From positions 16,484,455-16,548,454 of the forward strand of contig JAMXBB010000003.1 in the NCBI GenBank assembly GCA_024138015.1: a DNA stretch of 64,000 bases. The letters are read 5' to 3'. Made by a program: the position numbers and the translations under genes. Positions within the stretch are counted from its first letter, which is position 1, and each line of letters opens with the position of its first letter. Source of the DNA: Lumnitzera littorea (Eukaryota; Streptophyta; Magnoliopsida; Myrtales; Combretaceae). The notes beneath the pieces are model-generated. The model did no database searches. It had not been told where the DNA came from and saw only the letters and a program-made list of their open reading frames with translations. Positions 23,901 to 33,887 of this stretch are shown here, in pieces.

Positions 23901-24499
23901 GCGGGGTTTACAAAAAAAAAGGGGGGCTTTTACATGTGCCAAATTAGGGTAAATACAAAGAGAAAGGTCAATAGGATACAAACTAAAAGTAGTGACAATA
24001 CTTGTAATAAATGGGCAAAAATGGAATGGAACTAAAGAATGATCCTAAAATCATGTACAGTAGGTAAGGAATGTTGGGACATGTGTTGGGCTTATACTGG
24101 TGCTTTTCCCTAGCGGAAACAGATAAGAATGTACAACATTGGCAAGGTGTCAAGTAAGAGAACGATCTTTAGATAGATTGGCAGTTGATTTGGGCAACTC
24201 AAAAATAGTTCTAAGTGTAGACTAATTGGGCCATGTCTAAGCTGTTTAGGCTTGTCAAGTAGATTAGCATAGTTATTTGGGGTAGGCTTGGCAGCTTAAG
24301 TGAGGGAGAAATAGCTTGGCAAATGTTGCAGGGAGAACCTTCGAACATAGGCCCGTTCAGCCTCTGTCAATTGGCTACTAAGGATTCTTATGACTAAACC
24401 TTTTAGGCCTTGGAGTGGGCTTCAGATGAGTGGCCCAAAGCTCGGCATGTGTCGTTTTAAGGTCTATGAGTAGGGTAAAGAAGTTGGATTCCCATCCTT
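20905..24499 (-). mobile_element. 5' LTR of gypsy G2, split by family B copy B1
   Basis: The left part (20,905-21,008) reads 'agataagagtggcaatgg' and the right part (23,913-24,499) ends 'ggattcccatcc'. These match the two ends of the LTR at 38,391-39,355 ('tgataaggagtggtgatggg' and 'gattcccatca') and the one at 61,000-61,694. Removing B1 gives an LTR of about 690 bp, close to the 695-bp copy at 61 kb. I call this LTR group family T. Confidence 0.6.
21009..23912 (+). mobile_element. Family B solo-LTR-like element, copy B1
   Basis: It begins TGTTACGCTCC and ends GGGGTTTACA (TG..CA) and is 2,904 bp long. Flanks are GAAAA and AAAAA, a weak 4/5 duplication in low-complexity sequence. The first kilobase aligns with copy B2 at 27,448 onward: both carry the 'aaactaa.ctaa.ataaa.g.taacctca' block, then an 'agtaggacg' block and then a 'gttgg/ctcc..accactttt' block. 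No gag or pol. It interrupts the LTR of gypsy G2. Confidence 0.65.
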
Positions 24500-24510
24500 C
24501 TTTTTACTTC

Positions 24511-24579
24511 TGATCATCCCCTAATGGATTGCAATACTTGTTCAGTTTAAAGTTTTAAGTCTAGTATGGTTGAATCCAA
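24511..24579 (+). repeat. 69-bp copy of an internal piece of B1
   Basis: Nearly identical to 21,841-21,909 inside B1 (shared core 'ctaatggattgcaatacttg' and its extension). It sits between the end of the G2 LTR and a truncated family E copy. Its neighbours show no other B-family sequence, so it looks like a template-switch or conversion patch. Confidence 0.7.
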
Positions 24580-24703
24580 AAATCGTGCTGAAGTAGGTAG
24601 TCTGAAGAGGAAAGCACTGGAAATCTGGGGAAAATGAAGGAAGGAGGGGGAAAGAGAGGAAAATGAAGGGAAAAGGAAATAAGGGGAGGGAAAAAGTGGG
24701 CTG

Positions 24704-24843
24704 ACGTGACCCCACGTCAATCGTGCCAGCCAACCTCAACAAGCTACGTGTCATTCGTGACACGTGGCAATTGACGTGGCACACCATGTGGCGCTACGTC
24801 AACAGGGTCGTCAAATCCGAGGATGCCACGTGTCAGGAGACGT
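24704..24843. promoter_or_regulatory. Cluster of eight ACGT cores
   Basis: ACGT occurs at 24704, 24714, 24746, 24762, 24774, 24796, 24828 and 24840. Several sit in G-box or ABRE-like contexts (GACACGTGGC, GCCACGTGTC). In plants such sites bind bZIP or bHLH factors. Position within an LTR-like element would suit an enhancer, but activity is inference only. Confidence 0.45.
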
Positions 24844-24924
24844 GGTGCAATCAGATCCTGATATGTGGCAGTCCCTGATGTAATTGAAAACAAAAAATAA
24901 GAAAAAGATCTCCCTGCCTTTGTT

Positions 24925-24990
24925 AAGTTTCGAACCCGAGACCTCATACTCAAACCCATTGCTAGTCCATATGCTTAACCGTTAGGCTAT
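24925..24990 (-). ncRNA. tRNA-derived-like segment with A and B boxes
   Basis: On the minus strand TAGCCTAACGG (24,979-24,989) resembles a Pol III A box and GGTTCGAAAC (24,927-24,936) a B box, spaced about 53 nt. That spacing would suit a tRNA with a long variable arm or a SINE head. I see no convincing full cloverleaf, so it is more likely a relic than a functional tRNA gene. Confidence 0.3.
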
Positions 24991-25811
24991 TGACCTATGC
25001 CTTATCCATATTTACAATCATTGACTGGATTAACCTGAGTTAAATTTAAATCAAAACTCAAGTTCAATGGCCTAACTTTTAAACCAAAATTAAAATCTAT
25101 CCTAATAACATGTTATTTTCTCAAATCTTTTATTTGAATTTAATTTTTCTACTTTTTTGTAATTTTTCAATTTTCTAATTTTTTTTAATCTTTTTTAGGG
25201 CTTCTTTCTAAAATTTCTTCTTTTTTTGTGCCTTTTCCTATTACTGAAATTTTTTGTATTTTTCTATGATCCTTATTTTTTCTAGATTTCTTAATTTTTT
25301 TGGGTTTTCTTTTATTTCCCTATTTTTTGAATTTTTTCTAATTTAAGGCCTATTGAGAAAAGAAAGAAAAATAATAATAATAAAAATGAAATAAATAAAT
25401 TAAAAAAATAAAGGGGGCAAAAATTAGGTGTTTACGATCATTACAAAAAGTATTTGAAAATTAATTTTTTTGTTCATTTTTAAATTCTTCTTATATATTT
25501 GTCATTGTTTAAATAAAAGAAAAAGGTTAATTAATTTATAGGATCGTTAAGAAAAGCAATTGAAAATTAAAATTTTTTTATTCATTTTTAAATTTTAATT
25601 AATTGATTTTTTCATTGTTTAGGTATATTAAAGTGAAACATATAATCTTTTTATGTCTTCTTTAATATGGACGAAGTGCTCTCTCTCTTTCTCTCTCTTT
25701 CTTGGGGGTAGGGGTTAAAGATGTGCCCTCTTATTTGGTTTTTAATTCTATGGAAACCCCCAAAATACTTAATATTTTTTAATAAATCTTCAATATATTA
25801 AGGTTATTACG

Positions 25812-25846
<35 letters not shown>
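25812..25846. repeat. (AT)n microsatellite
   Basis: An uninterrupted run of alternating A and T inside the repeat block. Confidence 0.9.
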
Positions 25847-25849
<3 letters not shown>

Positions 25850-26072
25850 TGAAAATTTTCTACAATTACTTCCCAAAACATCCATAAAAAAAGTAATTTC
25901 CTTTTATAATTCCAACTTCCATAATTAACCATTTTTTTTTTATTATAAGGAGAATTATAGTAGATGGAATTAATGTTTGGAGGTGAGTTTAAATGAAAGA
26001 TTAACATTCTAAAAATTTCAAATAAGGGATTAATGTTTTACAAAATAATTCAAATAAAAAATTCTGTTATTA

Positions 26073-26570
26073 TCTATATTATTAAAATGAAAGTAGAGAG
26101 ATTTGTTTTTTTTTTTTTAATTTGCCTAAATTTCCCTTTTAGTAATATTAATATTTCATATTATTTACTATCTTTAATTATACATTACATCTCTTTCATA
26201 TTAATTCACTAGGGCTAAAATTGTCCTAATATTTATATATAGCATTTTACATTTACCACATCAATGTACAGTCAAAATATAGCAAATATGCATTAATATA
26301 AAACCTTAAAAAACATTGCACAAACAAAGTAGTTTCAAGAAATCTCTCTCTTTTTCCCTCTCCCACTTACAACAAGCCCATAAATTCATTAATTTAAAAA
26401 CTATCGATTTAAAAATTTACTAATTTTATAAACTACACATTTATAAGAAAAATAAATTTTCAAATTTGAGACAATGTTGTTAGCATATAGTATATATCAA
26501 TTTTGATATTTATCTATAATATTAACATGACCAAACCAAGTTTCGATGTTCTAATATACTTTATTTATGT
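26073..26570 (+). mobile_element. Helitron-like non-autonomous sequence, copy 1
   Basis: Starts 'tctatattattaaaatgaaa', which resembles the 5' terminus of plant Helitrons (TC start followed by TATATTATTAAA). About 500 bp align with 30,985-31,560, including 'tacatcaatgta.agtcaaa' and 'tctctctctttttc.ctctccc'. There is no terminal inverted repeat. The 3' hairpin and CTRR end were not located, so class assignment is tentative. Confidence 0.4.
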
Positions 26571-26784
26571 TCTTAAAGTGAAACCAATCATCCTTTGGTG
26601 TCTTTTTTAGTTTCATAAAAAAATCTCCTAAATATTTAATAGTTTTTAATAAATCTTCATTATGTCAAGAATATTACGGTAAAGAATTATACATACTAAA
26701 ATGGTAATTTTCCATAACTAATCTCCAAAACCTCCACAAATAATTTATCATTTTTTTATTATGAAATTATTCTCATCTCTTTAC

Positions 26785-26808
26785 ATTCTCTCTCTCTCTC
26801 TCTCTCTC
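26785..26808. repeat. (CT)n microsatellite
   Basis: A pure run of CT dinucleotides. Confidence 0.85.
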
Positions 26809-27309
26809 ATTTCAATAACTTAATCTTTCTTTTCTCAATACTCTTATTGTGTTTTTATGTTATAAATGGTCATTACAAAAAGAAATCGGAAATTAAATTG
26901 TCTTTTTGTTCATTTTTAAATTTTATTTGATATGCTTTTTATTATTTAAATAAAAAAGGTTAATTGATTTATAGGGTCATGAAGAATAGTAATTGAAAAT
27001 GAAATTTTTTGTTTGTTCATTTTTAAATTTTGTTTGATAGATTTGTTATTGTTTAAATAAAAAATTGATTTATAATTATTTTATATTAAAGTGGAACCAA
27101 CCATTCTTTGGTGTCCTTTTTAATATAGTTGAATTGTTCTCTTATTTGATTTTTAGTTTTACCAAAAAGCCCCTAAATGTTTAATAGTTTTTAATATATC
27201 AAGGTTATTACTATATAGAATTATACATACTAAGATGGTATTTTTCCACAATTAACCCTCAAAAACTCCATAGAAAAACTAATTTCTTTTTATAATTTCA
27301 ACTTCCATC

Positions 27310-27320
27310 CTCTCTCTCTC

Positions 27321-27365
<45 letters not shown>
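27310..27365. repeat. Compound (CT)n(AT)n(GT)n microsatellite
   Basis: Three adjacent dinucleotide runs, CT then TA then TG, just left of the family B insertion. Confidence 0.9.
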
Positions 27366-27371
<6 letters not shown>

Positions 27372-27447
27372 CTATCTACCTGTCTATCTCTCTTATTCAT
27401 TATTTCAAAAAACTTAACATTTTCTTTCTTAATATTCTATTACTATA

Positions 27448-30400
27448 TGTCATGCCCCGAATAAGAGAAGTCGTAACAATCCCGCCATATAAACTAATCT
27501 AAAATAAAGGCTAACCTCACAGCTATCATCATAGATATAGTCCACATAAAGTGTACATAACTTGACCAACTTAAAGCATTTAGTCTAATAACCTATCTAT
27601 AATCAAACTTGAGGTATAACTTTTCAAAATACCTGTTCAATATATCATGTTGTCTGATAACATAATAGTATTTATATAAGTGTTTTCATGCATAGAATTA
27701 TAACTTACATTAAGAGTTCACAAAAGCCACAGGTGTCAAAGTCTATTTACAATAAAATAGAAAACTAATACGTGTCTTAGAGGATTTTTAGTTAATTTTC
27801 TCAAAACCAAAAAGATAAGTCAAAAGTCTAGATTCAGTGGATTCTCCTTTCCTTACTTTCCCAACCAACTGTGCACTAACTCGAGGGTGGTGATATCACC
27901 TGCAAAAGAGTATGTAGGCATGTAATCTCAAGTAACTCAATAAGTAGGACGGAGTCAGATGAATGCCAAACAATCACAAACAAGGTTATTAATTATAATA
28001 AAATGAAATGCAATGCAATCAATCACTTGAAACGTTGCACAATATTATCTGATCCATTGTGAGGTCAGAGAAATTGCATTCGCTTTAACTCGGATTGAGG
28101 AGTTTACCCTGATTCAAAATCAAACCAAACCTGAGCTTATGTAATGGAGAACACCCTCCTCTCGTGACTACTTTTGAACTATGACTTTTACCCTTATTGC
28201 GACCTTCTCACATATCATTCAGTTTAACTGAGGATAGAGAAAGAACCATTTGAACTATCCCCATCGAAGGAAGTTAGTATTTAGTTTAAACCTCCTAATT
28301 GTTTCCCTAACAGTTGCAATGTATGTCCAATTACTTAGTAGTCAAATCACTATTAGTTCCATTTATGGTGGCCAGATAAGTTCACACCATAAAAAACTAT
28401 ATAATCATGCAAAACAATACGTTAAGGAGTCAACTCCCATCATAAATAGAATATCAATCACACACATGACATATACACAATTAGCTAATTTACAACCATA
28501 AGCAAAAGTACTCTTAGGCTTCTAGATACTTTGATACGGCATCTCTACAAGCGATAAAGCGACGATCCCAACTTACCTGTCCTGATGCTCACTGTAGAAA
28601 ATTTGTATTATCAGTGTTTTACTTACTAAGATATCTTATATATTCAAAACCCATATTTAGTTTTTGTAAGAGTTATGAAAACGTTAGAGTTCTATCTACT
28701 CTTTTATTTCATTCTAAAGTTAGATATATGTATATATATATATTTAAGATATATTATTATTTAAACATATATTTATTATAGTTCTATTATATAGTTATGT
28801 GAAGTTATTAAGTATCAATAATATACTTGGTTATATTATTACTTATAATATATTGTTTCGATTGTATTGAAATGTATCTTTAATTAATCGAGTGTTTCAA
28901 TTACGATAAAGTTATCGTAATACATAAGTTCTTATAGAGATATGGGTTATATTACCTGGGATTGTCCAATTTTAGTAAAATAATATTATTGGGTTCGTAT
29001 AAATTGATGGTACGAACTATAGGTTCTATTTCAAGAGATGACTTCTAAAGGGTATTTCTAGTTTCGAGCACACCTATACACTCCTATAATAAGTATTATC
29101 ATATTGCATTCATCTTATGTAAATGGACTATATTTTGTATAATTTACTAATATAGCTTAATAATATATGTAATATATAACCCTAATATGTATATATCAAT
29201 ACCCAATCATGTTATAATCACTAAATAAGTTAAAAAGTCATTTTTACCAGATCTAACCAGCATGTACATGTATATGTTCTATTTTATATTTATTACATTT
29301 TAACCTATTATTACTAAAAACGTGACTCGATTGGTAAATTACGTCATTTTACTAAATAAATTCATAATAAATAGCTTGGGTCACCAAATAATTCTTTCCA
29401 AAATTTTTATAGACTCCTAAAAATATGGAAAATTCAATCAATATATGCTTTCATGCTATTGGGTTTATCACTTGTATACACATAATTACCTTTTTATCCT
29501 TAAATTACATTTAATTAAGCAAATATTATTATTTTTATACAAAATTACTTTCAATATATTCTGACATTATTATGAATCACCAAAAGTCAGTGGACATCCA
29601 TTCCATCAATTAATTTTACAAAAATCTATTTATTGCATAATTTTGCCCTAATTCTAGCTATTTTGAGGGTAAAAATTTACAATAAAAATTATGCATACTT
29701 AAATTAAAAATTTAGGCAATTAACTACATGTCATATGTATTTTATATAAAAATTTTAAGCTAAAAACAATATTATTTAGTATATTTATTTTGAATTTTAA
29801 ATTTCAAATGAATAGTAACTTATATAAGCAAGAATATAAAATATTTAAATTTTTACATAAATAAAAATACCACACGAAAGTATATTTGAAATAAACTAAA
29901 AATGTTTTTTTTTCATGATTTTTCGGATAATTTTAATATTTTTATAAAATAAAGGAAGAACAAGATATAAAATTAGATTACTTGTTTGTTAAAGCTCTGT
30001 TGGTTAGCAACTAGTGGGGGGTTATCTAATGGCCTAAGCAGTGGGTGGATTGGTGGTGGCCAATGGGGTTCCATAGCAAACACTTAATTAGGCTGCATTC
30101 CAATATAGGCTAATAACTCTCTTGTTTTTATTTTTATTTTTTTTCTAAATTTTCCAGAATTTTTTTATTACTCCTTTAGATTTTAGATTGCTAAATGGGA
30201 CATGTCTAGAGCCAATTGCATTTTATAGAAATGGTGTCAGCCAAATCTTTTTTTTTTATTTTTATTTTTTCTCTTTTTGTTAAGTAGGATGTGCCCATTT
30301 TTTGTTAATTGCACTTTTGATTCATTAAGTCTTGGTGTTTAGAGCATGCCATGGTGATGTCTAATTGATTCTAGATTAAACTTGGTTGTTTTGATAAGTT

Positions 30401-30979
30401 ATGTTGGATTTTTAGTTAAATTATTAGTATTATATATATTATGTTAATATTTAGTATACTTACTAATATACATTATATATGCTATATATATTGTACATGT
30501 AATGTGTAATTATACACATATAATAATGTTTCTACCATGTCTTTTATTTTTAACACAATTTCTTATTTATTTTTATGAGTTTATCACACACATATATATA
30601 ATTATATAATTTTAAGTTAATTTATGAGTATAATTATTATATATACCAGGTATATTCATAAAAATACATGTATATTTATATAGTATATTATGCTATATAT
30701 TTCCTTTTATAGTTTAATTAACTTGTCCTAAGTCTTCATTGCATTCCATGCTCAGTTTTAGGAATTCCAACGAATTTTACACTATATTAAATAACAATAC
30801 TTCTAAAACTAAAATTAGGATTTTGAGTCATTATTTTTACAATCTAACTTTATTGGGTCACTTCAATTAACTTTTTTTTTTTATCATAATTCTTAAGTTT
30901 GGACTTAATTGAGGCAAATTTTTTCTGGAGGCTCTAAATTCGGATACAATTATCCTAAATGCGATTTTAGGAGCTCACA
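27448..30979 (+). mobile_element. Family B solo-LTR-like element, copy B2
   Basis: It begins TGTCATGCCCCGA and ends GAGCTCACA, with a perfect 5-bp TSD CTATA at 27,443-27,447 and 30,980-30,984. Length 3,532 bp. No gag or pol. Its first kilobase aligns with B1. The right flank is the start of a Helitron-like repeat, so B2 landed at its AT-rich end. Confidence 0.8.
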
Positions 30980-30984
30980 CTATA

Positions 30985-31560
30985 TATATATATATTATTA
31001 AAGCAAAAGTAGTGGGATTTGATGTCTTTTTGAATATGCCTGCATTGCCCTTTTGGTGATATTAATATTTAATATTATTTACTATCTAATTATACATTAT
31101 AAGTTTTTCATATTAATTCATTAGGGTTAAAAATGTCAATTATCTCAATGCACCTTCAATAATAATAATGGCTACATCTATATATAACATTTTACCTTTG
31201 CTACATCAATGTATAGTCAAATTATCCTAAATATGCATTGATATATAACTGTGAAAAATATTGTACAAACCAATTAAAGCACATCATTTGAAGGAATCTC
31301 TCTCTTTTTCTCTCTCCCACTTACAGCAAGCCCATAATTCAATAAATCTATTAATTTAAAAACTATCAATTTAAATATTACTAATTTTATAAATTGCACT
31401 TTTAGGAAGAATAAAATTTGAAATTTGATAAGAATTTTCATATATGTAATCGTTATTTAAATTCTACACGACAATGTTGTTGGATATAATATATATCAAT
31501 TTGATATTTATATATAATACTAAAGCAACTAAACCAACTTTTGATGTTTTTAGTATACTT
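30985..31560 (+). mobile_element. Helitron-like non-autonomous sequence, copy 2
   Basis: Reads 'tattattaaagcaaaagtag' and aligns over about 500 bp with copy 1 at 26,073. Its beginning is split from the 'ttctattactata' left of B2. Class assignment is tentative for the same reasons as copy 1. Confidence 0.4.
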
Positions 31561-33882
31561 TATATTTCTTAAATATTGAATTTACAAAATTACCATTTAT
31601 GGTTACATTAAATAATTTCTTGCATTGTCATTTTAATCAAACTAAGGGTTACCATTATAAAATACTTTCATAACCACAATAATATATTATAATAACTGAT
31701 TACGAAATTTTTTATCTTTCTATATTTGACATTTGTATGCATTACATTTTTCTTATGGTGCCATTATTAGATTTCATTAAAATCAATGAAAGTTATTACT
31801 TTTTTTTTAGTCTTCCAAATTATGTATAAAAACCATCATAATCCTTTATAAAAATTATCTTTGTATTATATGGCTATTTATATATTTAGTTCAAAATAGC
31901 ATTTTTATACAACCAATAATTTCGCTACATATCTTTGAGAAATTTTTCTTTAAGGAATGACATTTGTTTGTGTATTTTTTTGTTACTTTCAAAAACTTTT
32001 GATTTATTTTAATTTTTTTCAAGATTATACTTTTAAATTTTCTTTAAGTTATTATTGATTATTATTTTGTTATTTTTAGTTTACTTATATTAATAACTTT
32101 AATTTTCTCTCATGTCAAGATTCATTTATGTAAGAATGATAATCTAAAAAGCTTCCAATGAGCTTTTTATTCAAAGACATATTATATATTCCACAATGTA
32201 TATACATATATATATGTTATGTTTGCATATATGGTTGTTTATATATTCAGCTTAAAATAGTGGTTTCATGTAAGTCCATAATAAAATCATTCACTACATA
32301 TTTCCAAGAAAGTTTCTTTATATGTAATATTTGCTTATTTATTCTTCTACCTTAATAATTATGTTTAATGACTTTGATTTATTTTACTCTTTAGGATTAT
32401 ACTTTTGAATTTTCTTATTGTTGTTATTATTTATCAAGAGGCCACCGATATTACTTTAACAACATTTAAGAAATTAAATATTTTACTTGGGTTTTAATTT
32501 TTTTTAATAATCTTTTGTTAAGATTTGAAAATATAAAACTCTTAGTATTTAGTATGTATATATAAAATTTATCAATAAAAATAAATCACTCTTTTACGTT
32601 TGAATTTATTCAACTCTAAAAAATTGTAACTCAATATATATATAGTTTTAACAATTCAAGGCTGTACCTTTTTCTTTAAATAATAATAATATGAAAATGA
32701 GTTTTGTTGATATTGTATTGATGAAGGCCCCTTTCCCTTATAATCCTACATCCATCCTTGATGAATATGGTCTTTTCTAAAATGGCCAAGAACAACAATA
32801 CTAATAATATTTCGTCTGTTTTATTGTAAAACTTGTCATATGCTTACAACAAAAAATTTATTGATCAATCAATTAATTATATAGCTATATAATTTTTTTT
32901 ATATAAACAAGTAGGGAGTTACAAAACTCCTTGTAAACAACTTTTGGGCCTAAATAATCGAAGAAGATAAGACTATTGTATAGAACCATTCATTTGACTT
33001 GTGTATGTTGAATGTGACTATACAAATATCAATCTAATTAAATTTTATCAATCCTTGTTATTTATATTTAATATAATTGGCAATGAATATTGTATTAATT
33101 TACATTTTCCATTTGTTTGGACCATTTTCACATTAAAATTACAGTATTTATCTAATCTTTAACTTATTTAAATGTTTCACAAAAGATATATGCCTACATA
33201 AATAGTAAGCAACAATTAAATATGTACTTACTAACATTGGACTTCTTTTACCATAGACAATAACCAAGTGTTTTTACTATTATTCAAAGATATTTAGTAC
33301 AATTAATAGGGAAATAGCTTCTCTCTTTTGTTCTCTATTTTTTTTTCTTTATTTTTTGGTATTTCGACAGCTTAAACAAAAACATATAAAGTCTTGGTGG
33401 ATTAACCATCCCAATTGTCATTACATACATTAAGATCCTTCCTATTACTATTACAAACGATTCTTGAAGTATTATAGCATCCATGGCCAATTACATCATT
33501 TAATAAAAAAACATATCACTTCCTTTGGTAAAGAGACAAAAATAAATGGTCATGTATGCATGCAATCTGCAAGTTTATTAGTTACCTGGTTGTTTTCCCT
33601 TGGAGACACATTAATGCATCATATGAATTTAAAAAAAAAAATCAATTAACACAAAATATAATTTAATTAAATAAATCGATTAATCAAAGAAGACAAAGTT
33701 ATGCTTACAGAATCACAAAGATTCAACTGACAAAACTCATATATATATATATTTTCCTTTATTTTCTCTTGGTATTAACAACTTATATAAAAACTTTAAA
33801 GGGTTGGTTAAATAGCAATGGTCATACTAATAATTGCATTAATAAGCAATAAGACTATGACTTTTAGGGAAATATTATAAAT
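31561..33882. other. AT-rich stretch with a degenerate direct repeat, no gene seen
   Basis: The segment at about 31,868-32,085 ('tggctatttatatattta' to 'ttttcttt') resembles 32,224-32,440 ('tggttgtttatatattca' to 'ttttcttatt') at roughly 70-75% by eye. The remainder to 33,882 shows no gene. Its last few hundred bases may include the 3' LTR region of the copia relic C3, but I could not define it. Confidence 0.4.
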
Positions 33883-33887
33883 GTTAT

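Larger units (their letters stand above)
24580..25436 (+). mobile_element. Truncated family E element, copy E4
   Basis: It ends 'ggcaaaaattaggtgtttacg', matching the E1 end 'ggacaaaaattaggtgtctaca'. The 'gccttatccatat' segment (about 24,999) and T-rich tail match E1 at about 8,356 and 8,480-8,690. The TGTTGAGCC start is missing. It contains an ACGT-rich block and a tRNA-like block, listed separately. Confidence 0.65.
25437..27442. repeat. Degenerate repeat block with three related copies
   Basis: A unit containing 'tttggtgtc', 'tttaatagtttttaata', 'ttattacg/ct..ata', 'ttttcca.aatta' and 'ttataattccaacttcca' recurs at about 25,640-25,930, 26,540-26,780 and 27,080-27,310. A 'ttcatttttaaattt' subunit is also repeated in pairs at 25,440-25,600 and 26,900-27,060. 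No gene. The block surrounds a Helitron-like end at 26,073. Confidence 0.55.

Noticed and set aside
24925..24990. Functional tRNA gene
   Set aside because: A and B boxes are plausible but I could not fold a convincing acceptor stem; kept only as a tRNA-like relic.
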